A stretch of 57,735 nt of DNA from Aerococcus sp. (GTDB taxonomy: Bacteria > Bacillota > Bacilli > Lactobacillales > Aerococcaceae), in NCBI GenBank assembly GCA_030528155.1, contig JAUMZL010000015.1, positions 1-57,735 of the forward strand. Reading direction: 5' to 3'. The first letter of the stretch is position 1, and each line of letters starts with the position of its first letter. Positions 50,561 to 57,714 of the stretch are shown here, one piece after another. Made by a program: the position numbers and the translations under genes. The notes under the pieces were generated by a model, which worked only from the letters and a program-made list of their open reading frames with translations, was not told the DNA's origin and ran no database searches.

Positions 50561-51539
50561 CGGACTCACGCGCCTTCGTGTCCGCACCGAATGAGCGTCT
50601 CATGGCCGTATCGGCTCTAACATTGTCGAGACGGTAGTAATCCATCACACCCATTTTTCCCGTGCGCAAGGCCTCAGCCAAGGCTTGTGGGACTTCGGAT
50701 TGTGCTTCCACCACTTTGGCGCGCATTTCTTGCGTTTTAGCAACATTTTCTTGTTCTTCAGCAACAGCCGTAGCCCGGCGCTCTTCTGCTTTAGCTTGAG
50801 CAATCCGTTTGTCAGCTTCTGCTTGTTCTGCCTGTAATTTTGCGCCGATATTGCGACCAACATCAACGTCCGCAATATCGATAGAGAGAATCTCATAGGC
50901 GGTTCCGGAGTCAAGCCCCTTTTTTAAAATGGTTTGTGAAATGGCATCTGGATTTTCCAAAACCGCTGAATGATCGATAGAACTCCCGATTGTCGTAACA
51001 ATTCCTTCACCCACACGAGCAATAATCGTTTCTTCGCCAGCACCTCCGACCAGCCGTTCAATGTTCGCACGCACAGTAACTTTGGCTTTGACGCGCAGCT
51101 CGATCCCATTGCGTGCGACTGCAGCGATGATCGGTGTTTCAATCACTTTTGGCGTTACTGAAACTTGCACAGCTTCAAAAACATCACGTCCAGCTAAATC
51201 AATCGCTGCCGCTCGTTTAAATTCTAAGTCGATGTTTGCCCGCTGTGCAGCAATCAAGGCATCCACGACGGAATCGATATCCCCGCCAGCGAGGTAGTGC
51301 GCTTCGAGCTCATTGATCTCTAGTGCTAATCCGGCCTTAGTTGCCTTGATCATTGGGCGAATGATGCGCCCAGGATTGACACGCCGCAACCGCATCCCAA
51401 TTAACGTGCCAATGCCAACTGGTACCCCGGAAAAGTATGCTGTCACCCATAATCCAAGCGGAACAAAGGTTAGAAAGACCCCAATAACAATGATAATCAG
51501 AATGATCGGTGTTAAAGAGTAGAATCCAAATAATCCCAT
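50550..51539 (-). CDS. floA: Flotillin-like protein FloA (UPF0365)
   Basis: A 329-residue SPFH-domain scaffold of functional membrane microdomains. An N-terminal hydrophobic hairpin ([20 protein letters not shown]) precedes the SPFH region and a long helical segment rich in Ala/Glu ([20 protein letters not shown]). The ATG at 51539 has GGAGGG upstream; the frame opens 14 codons earlier. Sits between nfeD and an unknown gene. Confidence 0.95.
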   Translation of the reverse strand: MGLFGFYSLTPIILIIIVIGVFLTFVPLGLWVTAYFSGVPVGIGTLIGMRLRRVNPGRIIRPMIKATKAGLALEINELEAHYLAGGDIDSVVDALIAAQRANIDLEFKRAAAIDLAGRDVFEAVQVSVTPKVIETPIIAAVARNGIELRVKAKVTVRANIERLVGGAGEETIIARVGEGIVTTIGSSIDHSAVLENPDAISQTILKKGLDSGTAYEILSIDIADVDVGRNIGAKLQAEQAEADKRIAQAKAEERRATAVAEEQENVAKTQEMRAKVVEAQSEVPQALAEALRTGKMGVMDYYRLDNVRADTAMRRSFGADTKARESDDE

Positions 51540-51556
51540 AGTAATCCCTCCATTTC

Positions 51557-52162
51557 TTATTGTTGTTGACGTACTACCCACTCAGTTTGATGCTGATCGA
51601 TCACTTCGACAGTTATCCCCGCTTCAATATACCCTGTTTCTGCACGCGCATCGATCAAACGTCCACTTTCTAGACGAATTTTGCCTACGGGATGGAGCGC
51701 TGTGAGCGTCGTTGCTGTGAGGTGTGGTCTCACGTGGGAGTGATCAGAGCGAATCGTCGGCGTTACAGGATGATTGGCCGTCTTCAAAACCAGTCGTTTC
51801 GTTAGTGGCAGTCGATAACCTAATTTAGTAAGAATATAGACATTCACTGCTCCAATGATCAGTCCAACCGTTCCATCCACTAGTGCCGCTTGCCAGCTCC
51901 CATTCGATAGATAAAAACTGCCATACACTGCTCCAGCTCCCAGTAACGCTAACAATCCAAAAGTCGGCAGCAATAACTCCAAAATTAGTAGTACAATACC
52001 GAGCGCAAATAACGTCATGGTGAGCCATGTCCCCGTATTCAGCACCCAAAAATAGGTGATAAAGGCACCTAACGCTACTAAGCCAGCGACAACCGACCAG
52101 CGCGTCATCACCGCAATCAACAAAGCGACAACACCAATAATGAGCACTATCGTTTCCATCAT
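51557..52162 (-). CDS. NfeD-like membrane protein
   Basis: A 201-residue short NfeD protein, usual partner of flotillins. Four hydrophobic helices occupy the first 120 residues (for example [21 protein letters not shown]), followed by a soluble C-terminal OB-fold ([20 protein letters not shown]). It lacks the N-terminal protease domain of long NfeD. GAGGTGAG precedes the ATG pair at 52162/52159. It is 17 bp upstream of floA. Confidence 0.9.
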   Translation of the reverse strand: MMETIVLIIGVVALLIAVMTRWSVVAGLVALGAFITYFWVLNTGTWLTMTLFALGIVLLILELLLPTFGLLALLGAGAVYGSFYLSNGSWQAALVDGTVGLIIGAVNVYILTKLGYRLPLTKRLVLKTANHPVTPTIRSDHSHVRPHLTATTLTALHPVGKIRLESGRLIDARAETGYIEAGITVEVIDQHQTEWVVRQQQ

Positions 52163-52373
52163 TCTCACCTCACTTTGGTTGCTCCTATTTTATCACATTT
52201 AAACAATGAAATCGATTACTCGTTAAAATGTTTACACATTAACCACTAATTTTTCTGGATAATTACATTTCATTAGTGAATATCGCCTTATTATTAAAAT
52301 ACAATCAAGCTAGGCAATTACTCTTCTTTTGGCTAAATTTCAAAGAAAGCGGTCGCCATATCTCATAAAACAC

Positions 52374-52399
52374 AAAAAGGAGGATCTCCCCTCCTTTTT
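52374..52399. terminator. Strong bidirectional terminator
   Basis: AAAAAGGAGG and CCTCCTTTTT around a short ATCTCC loop. It lies left of the island and may have been the end of a transcript from the tRNA side or of a lost gene. The remaining bases of the 52163-52461 gap are AT-rich and carry nothing else I can name. Confidence 0.75.
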
Positions 52400-52461
52400 G
52401 GTGATCGTATTTTCAATGCTAAGATTTATCTAGAACGAATAAACCAATCATTTTACCTACG

Positions 52462-52543
52462 TTTCAAGTGAATAAAAAAAGACGGGATCTAAACATCTAC
52501 CATATCGGTAAAATCAGATTTGAACTGGCGAGAACCTTACGTC
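52462..52543. repeat. Left attachment site (degraded tRNA-Pro 3' end copy)
   Basis: Begins with 25 bp identical to 57639-57663. Next comes ATATCGGTAAAATCAGATTT and GAACTGGCG, which aligns with the acceptor and T-arm complement of tRNA-Pro at 57680-57708 with a few substitutions, then TACGTC, which is also in the tRNA. The terminator hairpin present at the right copy is broken here. Confidence 0.8.
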
Positions 52544-52770
52544 TTATATGATAAATACCATCATGTTCTAAATGGCTCTCAGTAGCTTAATTATCTTATA
52601 TTATCACCACTGAGAGCACGACATAATTCTGTTTATTAGATCTGATCAAGTGAAAATCTAGTGACAATAACAGCATCTAGTGAAAATTCCCTGTTAGAAC
52701 TACTTTTTACCCTCTTCAGGGAAAATCTCTTTAGCATAAACATATAATTTTTCAGCTGTATCTAAGGTGA
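52538..52770. repeat. Internal duplication, copy 1
   Basis: About 230 bp that recur at 55559-55836 with some 10% differences and a small insertion. It starts at TACGTCTTATATGATAAAT, includes an inverted repeat GCTCTCAGT/ACTGAGAGC, three TC(A/T)AGTGA motifs and the 3' end of the HTH gene. Confidence 0.85.
52646..52683 (+). repeat. Three TC(A/T)AGTGA motifs, copy 1
   Basis: TCAAGTGA at 52646, TCTAGTGA at 52657 and TCTAGTGA at 52676: spacing 11 and 19 bp, all in the same orientation, close to one and two helical turns. They lie just after the stop of the HTH gene. Confidence 0.7.
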
Positions 52771-52894
52771 GATTTCCTAATTTTCTTTTACCCAGACGTA
52801 AATTTCTTATAACCGATGATGCAACGTTGGTATGGCGTTCGATTTCATATGAGGATAAATCACTGTCTATGAGCTTTTGCAATATTCTCTTCAT
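52700..52894 (-). CDS. Small helix-turn-helix protein
   Basis: A 64-residue protein with a likely HTH: SSYEIERHTNVASSVIRNLR has the spacing of an XRE-type or Rep/CopG-like DNA reader, and the rest (DTAEKLYVYAKEIF) is helical. Similar small HTH proteins occur in streptococcal phages and plasmids. The GGAG ribosome site lies in the last codons of the small membrane peptide gene, 4 bp upstream, so the two are coupled. A truncated second copy exists at 55746-55836. Confidence 0.65.
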   Translation of the reverse strand: MKRILQKLIDSDLSSYEIERHTNVASSVIRNLRLGKRKLGNLTLDTAEKLYVYAKEIFPEEGKK

Positions 52895-52898
52895 AATA

Positions 52899-52988
52899 TC
52901 ATTTCTCCAAAAATATAGATATAAGGTTCAAAATCAGCATAATACTTAATAGAATCATCATAATGTTTTGTTTGGTATCTCTTTTCAT
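52899..52988 (-). CDS. Small hydrophobic peptide upstream of the HTH gene
   Basis: A 29-residue peptide: a short charged start (MKRDTKQN) followed by a single membrane-spanning stretch (IMMILLSIMLILNLISIFL) and EK. An AAGGAG site lies nine bases upstream of the ATG. The stop is four bases before the HTH start and its end supplies the HTH ribosome site. This resembles toxin-like or holin-like small peptides, but no family was recognised. Confidence 0.5.
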   Translation of the reverse strand: MKRDTKQNIMMILLSIMLILNLISIFLEK

Positions 52989-53055
52989 TGCGATTCACTC
53001 CTTTTTTCTTTAAAATGAAGAAGAAGGGAAGGGCAACCTTCCTCTCATCTCACTA

Positions 53056-53157
53056 TTAGTTAAAGTATTCTAATAATGACTTTACAATTTTATAAGCAAA
53101 GGACGCGATATTTGAAAATGCGAGAATTAAGTTTATGGTGTCCTTTGCTTTTTCTAT
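53056..53157 (-). pseudogene. Amphipathic peptide frame without a normal start codon
   Basis: A 33-codon frame reading IEKAKDTINLILAFSNIA then SFAYKIVKSLLEYFN; the pattern is that of an amphipathic or hydrophobic helix with Lys residues. It starts at ATA after AAGGG, so either it is dead or ATA is used. TATAAT lies about 15-20 bp upstream. It may be the remains of a small toxin gene. Confidence 0.3.
53094..53155 (+). terminator. Possible terminator or antisense RNA end inside the peptide frame
   Basis: AAGCAAAGGAC and GTCCTTTGCTT are 11-bp perfect complements 35 bp apart; on the plus strand TTT follows. This could end a plus-strand RNA antisense to the peptide frame. Confidence 0.35.
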
Positions 53158-53292
53158 GTTCCCTTATTGGTATTATAACAGCAACCATAAAGGACATTAT
53201 GTAAAATCATACGCCCTGGACCAAACGTTTTTAACATGACTTTTTCCTTCTTTCTAGCTAAATAATTGCTGATTCGTTACATTGAGTCCCGC

Positions 53293-53874
53293 CTATTGAG
53301 CGAGAGTCTTACCATAGGACATGGCTTGATTGCCACTACCACCGATAGTCGGTTCCTTTTGGCGTAAACTCGCCATCACCTGATCGGCAACCGCTTGATC
53401 AAACTGATCCTTAAACGACTTCACATTCTCTAATGACTGCTCACTATCCCCTGGAACGGCTAAAAATGAGGCAAACTCAGCAGGTAACCCTTTCGACATA
53501 AGGTCTTTGCTGACTTCGTTAATGAGTCGCTCTTTTTCAAAGTTAGCCTTCTCTTCCTCAAATTTGACCCGCTCATCCTCGAACTCTTGGCGTTTACGAT
53601 CGTCATCGCTCAGCTTAGAATAGTTCTTTTCTTTTTGGATGGCGGCTTTTACCTGTTCAGCCACACTCGCTTCATAGTCTTTCTTGGCGGCACTCTTAGC
53701 TTTAGATTTCGCGGTCGCTACCAAATAGTCCACATGCGCTTGTTGCTCAGGGGTAAACGTGATTTTCTCTTCGGGTGGAGTAGTTGATTTCGACTGAGTG
53801 TCGACTGTCTCATCGGATCCTTCCTCTTCCGCGAAGAATTGTAAATCTAACGGTAAAATGTGTGTCTTCTCCAT
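53293..53874 (-). CDS. Phage capsid scaffolding protein (DUF4355-like)
   Basis: A 193-residue phage head scaffold of the DUF4355/gp20-like type: N-terminal segment (HILPLDLQFFAEEEGSDET) typical of scaffold starts, then a long charged coiled coil (FEDERVKFEEEKANFEKERL) and a Gly/Ser-rich end. The ribosome site is GGAGGAG. In intact phages the major capsid gene follows; here it is missing, 52.9-53.29 kb holding none, so the head module is broken. Confidence 0.8.
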   Translation of the reverse strand: MEKTHILPLDLQFFAEEEGSDETVDTQSKSTTPPEEKITFTPEQQAHVDYLVATAKSKAKSAAKKDYEASVAEQVKAAIQKEKNYSKLSDDDRKRQEFEDERVKFEEEKANFEKERLINEVSKDLMSKGLPAEFASFLAVPGDSEQSLENVKSFKDQFDQAVADQVMASLRQKEPTIGGSGNQAMSYGKTLAQ

Positions 53875-54033
53875 GACTTTCTCCTCCAGTTATTAACGTC
53901 TCCGTATGAGACGAGCCAGTTAACCACCGTATGTGGTGATGAGTTTAACGTCATCCAAGGACAATATAAAAAGGACCTTAGATAGTGATCTAAAGTTCTT
54001 TTGCAAAAATTATATGTCCAAGCACTCAATAAG

Positions 54034-54243
54034 CTATTCTTCAAAACTGTATGAATCAACAAAAGGAATTTCAGCGATAATCTCATCTAATAGTTTCTTA
54101 TTTTCCGTTGGCATATGTTTATCCAAAATATAATGCAAGTTGCCTGTACTTAATTCTTTTTGTTGTTTCAACCATGGAATAACTTTATCAAAAAGAGCGT
54201 TTTGAGCTAGGGTTGGTTCTTCCATAATCTCCATCGTATCCAT
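54034..54243 (-). CDS. Small acidic protein after the HELAH-motif fragment
   Basis: A 69-residue acidic protein (MEEPTLAQNALFDKVIPWL then ...DEIIAEIPFVDSYSFEE) of unknown family. AAAGGAG is eight bases before the ATG, so it is likely a real gene. Its start overlaps the 3' end of the minor-head/toxin-like fragment by 56 bp. Position directly after a possible toxin makes an immunity protein conceivable; this is not shown. Confidence 0.6.
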   Translation of the reverse strand: MDTMEIMEEPTLAQNALFDKVIPWLKQQKELSTGNLHYILDKHMPTENKKLLDEIIAEIPFVDSYSFEE

Positions 54244-54756
54244 TATTGAAACTCCTTTCTATTAAGTCACTCAATTCTTTATCATATGTGGGGACGACCA
54301 TCATTTCAGCTATCACTTCATTTATTGCTTGCTTCCCGTTACCATTTCCATATCCAATTAAAGCATCTTCACTAAGTTTAGATAAGTGCCCTGGGTTATA
54401 GACTATTTGAGTCTTAATGTACTTTCGGATTGGCTCGTCAAAAGCTTCTTTCGCCTTCTCAATGGAAGTATACCGCTTAGGCGATTGCTGTTGCGAGCGC
54501 TTAACCGCGTCCCAATGCGCTTTATGCGCTAGTTCATGAACGATCACGCCTTTAGCGTCATTGGCAGCGAAGTAATTACCTTTGAGCCTCTTTTCTAATC
54601 GTTCCTTTTCCGTTTGAGGATCAATTTTAGTCACGTCTTTTATAGACTCTAACAACGTCTGCTCAGTTACTCCGCACTTAGTGGCAATCTCTTTATTAAT
54701 CACGCCATTACGCGCTTAGTCTTCAATCTCGAGTAAACCTTCTCCATCTCTTTCAT
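54188..54756 (-). pseudogene. C-terminal fragment of a phage minor-head/toxin protein with HExxH motif
   Basis: The 171-residue frame from 54703 contains HELAHKAHWDAV, a zinc-metallopeptidase motif, and downstream NEVIAEMMV as a possible third ligand, features seen at the C-terminus of phage head-morphogenesis proteins with peptidase or toxin domains. A short frame from ATG at 54756 (MKEMEKVYSRLKT) runs into it in another frame, so a frameshift near 54715 is likely. The N-terminal head domain is absent and a terminator lies just upstream. Confidence 0.6.
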
Positions 54757-54767
54757 TTTATAGGACA

Positions 54768-54801
54768 ATAAAAAAGGACTTTCGGATCACCGAAAGCCCC
54801 T
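54768..54801 (-). terminator. Terminator after the hicB remnant
   Basis: CTTTCGG and CCGAAAG with a TGAT loop, extended by GG/CC, then TTTTTTATT on the minus strand. Confidence 0.8.
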
Positions 54802-54822
54802 GCTTGTTAACTATGTGCTTGA

Positions 54823-55228
54823 TTATAGGTTCAACTCTTTTTTCAATGCCGATTGTAGTGCCTGACTAAACTTAACGTTATGCTTCTTTCCTAGTCCGAC
54901 TAACCACTCTGGCAACGTCACCATCTTATTGACGGACTTATTTTTCCTTCAGCCTTTCAAGTGTCGTATCCACAGTAATAAATTGCAAGAAATCATTATC
55001 AGACTGTAAATACTTCGTCAGCGACGAAATATCGCTAGCTTTTGGAATAGCCCTATTCATATCTTCTAGTGTCAGCAGCATACCAGACAAAGCATCTGTC
55101 GCCATATCGATAGCGTCTAACTCATCATTTCCTTCCGTTACTGTGCCTGGTACATCTGGAAAAGTGACCGTGTAAATATTGGTGGTAGCGTCTTTATTGA
55201 ACACTCCGATAAATGTATACTTAGCCAT
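54823..55228 (-). pseudogene. HicB-family antitoxin, frameshifted
   Basis: The first part (about 96 residues from 55228) is a HicB fold: YTFIGVFNKDATTNIYTVTF and FPDVPGTVTEGNDELDAIDM. It stops after LERLKEK at about 54938. In another frame KSVNKMVTLPEWLVGLGKKH and FSQALQSALKKELNL follow, the DNA-binding C-terminus of HicB. A single-base difference in the A-rich GGAAAAATAAG explains the break. No hicA toxin of the usual 60-residue kind was found upstream. Confidence 0.75.
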
Positions 55229-55328
55229 CATCATCACCTCATATTCTATTTAAGCGAGAGCATAAACGACCTCATCCAATGGGGCTAGTCAGCCTCACTG
55301 TTTGAGAATTATATTGATTGTTTCTTAG

Positions 55329-55363
55329 CAGTATTCTGTTCCTTAGATTAAGGAACAATACTG
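55329..55363. repeat. Inverted repeat
   Basis: CAGTATT-CT-GTTCCTTA, a GAT loop and the complement TAAGGAAC-AATACTG: a 15-bp stem with a 2-base bulge. No T-tract. It may be an operator or the end of a small element. Apart from this and the duplication, the 55238-55558 stretch has short frames only. Confidence 0.5.
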
Positions 55364-55666
55364 ATATGCTTTTCATCTGCCCACTACTCATGACTTCCTT
55401 TATCACAATCTGAAATTCTATAAAGCTCATTCTTTTTAGTCACTTAGGCAATTCTCGTTCATTCACGTCATCTTCCTTTCACAACTCTATATTGGCATAC
55501 ATTTTTCATATGTCGATATTTCGAGGAATATTCTTTGCCTCTAGATTTGCGTGTTCTGTACGTCTTATATGATAAATGCCATTATGTTCTAAATGGCTCT
55601 CAGTAGCTTAATTATCTTATATTATTGCCTCTAAGAGCGCTACATAATTCTATTTGTTTGATCTAA

Positions 55667-55704
55667 TCAAGTGAAAATCTAGTGACAATAACAGCATCTA
55701 GTGA
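55667..55704 (+). repeat. Three TC(A/T)AGTGA motifs, copy 2
   Basis: TCAAGTGA at 55667, TCTAGTGA at 55678 and TCTAGTGA at 55697, with the same 11/19-bp spacing as copy 1. Confidence 0.7.
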
Positions 55705-55745
55705 ATTTCCCCGTTAGAACTACTTTTTATTCAGTAAATACCTCT

Positions 55746-55836
55746 TTACTTTTTACCCTCTTCAGGAAAAATCTCTTTAGCATAAACATATAATTTTTCA
55801 GCCGTATCTAGGATAAGATTTTCTATTTTCTTTTTT
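55746..55836 (-). pseudogene. Truncated copy of the small HTH gene
   Basis: Reads KKIENLILDTAEKLYVYAKE then IFPEEGKK, nearly identical to the end of the protein at 52700-52894. The DNA-binding half is missing and the sequence is unrelated beyond 55836. Confidence 0.75.
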
Positions 55837-55983
55837 AAAAAACATATAATGATATGAGTGTAATGCTGTGACTACAGCACCATTATCAAATAATAGCTAC
55901 AATGATTATTGTTGGAATGATACCCACTTTAATATCTAAATCTACTTAATTCGTACATAAATACCTTGTTCTCTTTTTTATTA

Positions 55984-56011
55984 TTGACTATACGATTTAA
56001 AACGATATGCT
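55984..56011 (+). promoter_or_regulatory. Promoter of the cI-like gene
   Basis: TTGACT, 16 bp and TATGCT on the plus strand, 21 bp before the ATG, with a strong AAGGAGG between. Confidence 0.7.
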
Positions 56012-56032
56012 AATAACAAAGGAGGTAATAGT

Positions 56033-56389
56033 ATGTCAAGAGGACGCGGTGAACTCACGCCACTAGATAAACGCATCATGAAGACCATTTCCCAAAACAT
56101 TAATACATTGCTTGAACAACAAAAAGTCACACAAGCCGAATTATCCAAAAAAACGGGTATCCCAAAAAGCACATTAACCAGTTATGTTAAGGGGACTTCT
56201 CTTCCCGTGGTGACTAACATTACCAAAATAGCCCGCTTTTTTGGTTTGAAAGTATCGGATATTGACCCTCGTTTTAAACAATCATCTGAAATAGAAGCTC
56301 AGCTATTGCGACATTTTCAAACATTATCCCTCGATCAACAGCAACTGGTAATTACCTACGTTAAAAAAATGAAAGACAGTGATAAATAA
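56033..56389 (+). CDS. cI-like repressor (XRE-family HTH)
   Basis: A 118-residue transcription regulator. An XRE helix-turn-helix occupies about residues 20-75 (VTQAELSKKTGIPKSTLTSYVKG, core VTQAELSKKTGIPK), followed by a helical tail (LSLDQQQLVITYVKKM). It lacks the S24 peptidase domain of full phage repressors, so SOS cleavage is not expected. It is the only well-preserved plus-strand gene in the island and faces away from the minus-strand remnants, as a repressor would. Confidence 0.85.
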   Translation: MSRGRGELTPLDKRIMKTISQNINTLLEQQKVTQAELSKKTGIPKSTLTSYVKGTSLPVVTNITKIARFFGLKVSDIDPRFKQSSEIEAQLLRHFQTLSLDQQQLVITYVKKMKDSDK

Positions 56390-56451
56390 ACTAATTAAAT
56401 TTCAGGCACAGTCAACATGTAAAAAACGTATCAACACCAATTGAATGGAAA

Positions 56452-56691
56452 GTGAATACCTTGGTAGAAGAAATTGTTACTCCTTATTTTGATGGGTACG
56501 GGGAATCAATAATTATTTATGTTGAGTATTTAGACGATGGGTCGGTTATTGTGACGGACGACGGGTGGACCATCGATAATTTAGAAAGCCACGGCGTGGA
56601 TGTAAGAATGAGTGAAAATAATGAGCTATTTATACATACCACTATAGCTAATTTATCAACAGCAAAAACGAAATTAGTAAACTCAATCTAA
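56452..56691 (+). pseudogene. DUF1828-like protein, shortened
   Basis: A 79-residue frame starting at GTG 56452. TPYFDGYGESIIIYVEYLDD and VTDDGWTIDNLESHGVDV match the start of DUF1828 proteins, and NNELFIHTTIANLSTAKTKL resembles a later part of the same domain, so the middle and the whole C-terminal domain seem deleted. No ribosome site of note. Function of the family is unknown; it occurs in phages and defence islands. Confidence 0.55.
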
Positions 56692-56817
56692 CAATTGTAT
56701 CGTGATTATAATAGGGATTGATCGTTAAGAAAATAGATAAAGAATGTAAAGGTGGGTACAATGCTCGCCTTTTCCGCGTTCCTCTCACCTTTTCTTCCAA
56801 AAAAATAAAGTAAAGCA

Positions 56818-56860
56818 TAAAAAAGTGGGGAGAGCCATCAAGCCCTCCCCTTTCTATTTA
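56818..56860 (+). terminator. Terminator, GC-rich hairpin
   Basis: GGGGAGAG(C) pairs with (C)CCTCCCC around CATCAAG, followed by TTTCTATTT on the plus strand. It would end the cI/DUF1828 transcript. Confidence 0.65.
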
Positions 56861-56877
56861 TCGTGAGTCAATCGTGC

Positions 56878-56906
56878 GAAAAGCGCCCAATGAAGAAGCG
56901 CTTTTA
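56878..56906 (-). terminator. Terminator after the CPCC gene
   Basis: AAAAGCGCT and AGCGC...TTTT-type complement around a 10-base loop; TTTT follows on the minus strand. It is 7 bp past the CPCC stop. Confidence 0.6.
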
Positions 56907-56912
56907 TAGCTA

Positions 56913-57116
56913 TTAATCAATCGGTCTTCCCTCTTTGTATGCTTGTTGGGCCTCCTTTAAAGTCATATGATTTGGACCCCCATCAACATTTTCTGGACCG
57001 GTATTTTGCCAACCACAAACATCGCAAATTTCAAAATCCTTAGTAGGTGTCCCACAAACAGGACAAGGAAATGTTTTTTCATTCTTTATTTGCATCTTTT
57101 CTAACTTGGTCAACAT
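56913..57116 (-). CDS. CPCC-family cysteine-rich protein
   Basis: A 67-residue protein with zinc-ribbon-like cysteines, FPCPVCGTPTKDFEICDVCG, followed by DGGPNHMTLKEAQQAYKEG. This is the CPCC domain pattern (PCP(V)CG...FEICDVCGW...GGPN..L.EA). Such proteins often stand beside polymorphic toxins and some act as immunity proteins. It starts 38 bp inside the toxin-like frame and ends at a terminator. Probably intact. Confidence 0.75.
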   Translation of the reverse strand: MLTKLEKMQIKNEKTFPCPVCGTPTKDFEICDVCGWQNTGPENVDGGPNHMTLKEAQQAYKEGRPID

Positions 57117-57350
57117 AATAATTAATCCCTTCTTCCGGTTTACATGCTGTAGTCAATCGTCCAGATTTACTTATCGCTATAACATGCCTCTGGCTATCAT
57201 ATCGCACACGTCTACCACTATCTAATTCGTAACCTAAATATCGTGAATCAACGGGATGCGAAGTATAGAACGACATAATACTACCAGTTGTTCGGCAGCA
57301 GTCACTTCTAACTCACGGCTATGAGATTTTAAATGCCCATTTAAAGATTT
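57079..57350 (-). pseudogene. C-terminal fragment of a polymorphic-toxin/minor-head protein
   Basis: A 65-residue frame from 57276, HPVDSRYLGYELDSGRRVRY and AISKSGRLTTACKPEEG and YYVDQVRKD, looks like the end of a BECR-fold (Barnase/EndoU/ColicinE5-RelE-like) ribonuclease toxin domain. In another frame upstream, SLNGHLKSHSRELEVTAAEQ reads as the preceding helix, so a frameshift near 57260 is likely. The rest of the gene is gone. The CPCC gene that follows fits an immunity partner. Confidence 0.5.
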
Positions 57351-57532
57351 AGTACTAAGAAAATTAGCAACAGACCAATGTCTATAATCATATATTTCTT
57401 GTTGAATTTCTTTTCATCTTTAGTATACTTTATCTTTTGGAATTCTTGAAGCGCTTTGCCAATTCTTTCTTTGCTAATCAGGCTTCCATAATCTTTAAAT
57501 TCTCGTTGATATCGATCATGATTACGCTCCAT
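57341..57532 (-). CDS. Small protein with C-terminal membrane segment, 5' truncated
   Basis: A 63-residue frame from ATG at 57532: charged helical part (RYQREFKDYGSLISKERIG) then IIDIGLLLIFLVLNL, a membrane helix at the very end. The frame is open upstream to about 57616 with protein-like sequence (FNHIWKDKYWDSSVDLELT), so the true gene was longer and was cut at the att junction. No family recognised. Confidence 0.4.
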   Translation of the reverse strand: MERNHDRYQREFKDYGSLISKERIGKALQEFQKIKYTKDEKKFNKKYMIIDIGLLLIFLVLNL

Positions 57533-57628
57533 TGTTAACTCTAAATCAACAGAAGAATCCCAATATTTATCTTTCCAGATGTGATTAAAGGGCTCGTCGA
57601 CTACATGAAATAGTTAGGCTCAACATTC

Positions 57629-57648
57629 TCAAGTGAAATTTCAAGTGA
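57629..57648 (+). repeat. Two TCAAGTGA motifs at the right end
   Basis: TCAAGTGA at 57629 and 57641, 12 bp apart. The second starts the 25-bp att repeat; the left att has one copy at 52464. Confidence 0.7.
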
Positions 57649-57714
57649 ATAAAAAAAGACGGGCTCTAAAAGCCCGTCATATCGGGAAAACCAGATTTGA
57701 ACTGACGACCCCTA
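57639..57714. repeat. Right attachment site at tRNA-Pro
   Basis: Starts with the 25-bp repeat shared with 52462, continues through the tRNA terminator and into the acceptor, T-arm and anticodon arm of tRNA-Pro up to TACGTC. This is the original host sequence. Confidence 0.8.
57651..57680 (-). terminator. Terminator of tRNA-Pro
   Basis: GACGGGC and GCCCGTC with a TTTTAGA loop on the minus strand, followed by TTTTTTTATT. Confidence 0.9.

Larger units (their letters stand above)
55559..55836. repeat. Internal duplication, copy 2
   Basis: Second copy of 52538-52770. It is more decayed: the inverted repeat arms differ, a piece of about 25 bp is inserted near the HTH stop (a repeat of the TACTTTTTA region), and the HTH frame is truncated. 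Confidence 0.85.
52462..57663. mobile_element. Decayed mobile island at tRNA-Pro
   Basis: About 5.2 kb bounded by a perfect 25-bp repeat (52462-52486 and 57639-57663) and by tRNA-like sequence on the outer or adjacent side at both ends. Inside are phage structural fragments, regulators, toxin- and antitoxin-like remnants, truncated genes and a duplication. The sequence is visibly more AT-rich, with poorer gene packing than the core. No integrase, transposase or replication gene was found, so it is a relic or depends on another element. Confidence 0.75.

Noticed and set aside
55272-55430. A 52-codon minus-strand frame (MSFIEFQIVIKEV...) between the duplication and hicB
   Set aside because: No clear ribosome site, no recognisable domain and it runs through the inverted repeat at 55329-55363; probably chance.
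52462-57663. Site-specific integrase or transposase in the island
   Set aside because: No frame with recombinase motifs was found on either strand, so mobility genes were not called.
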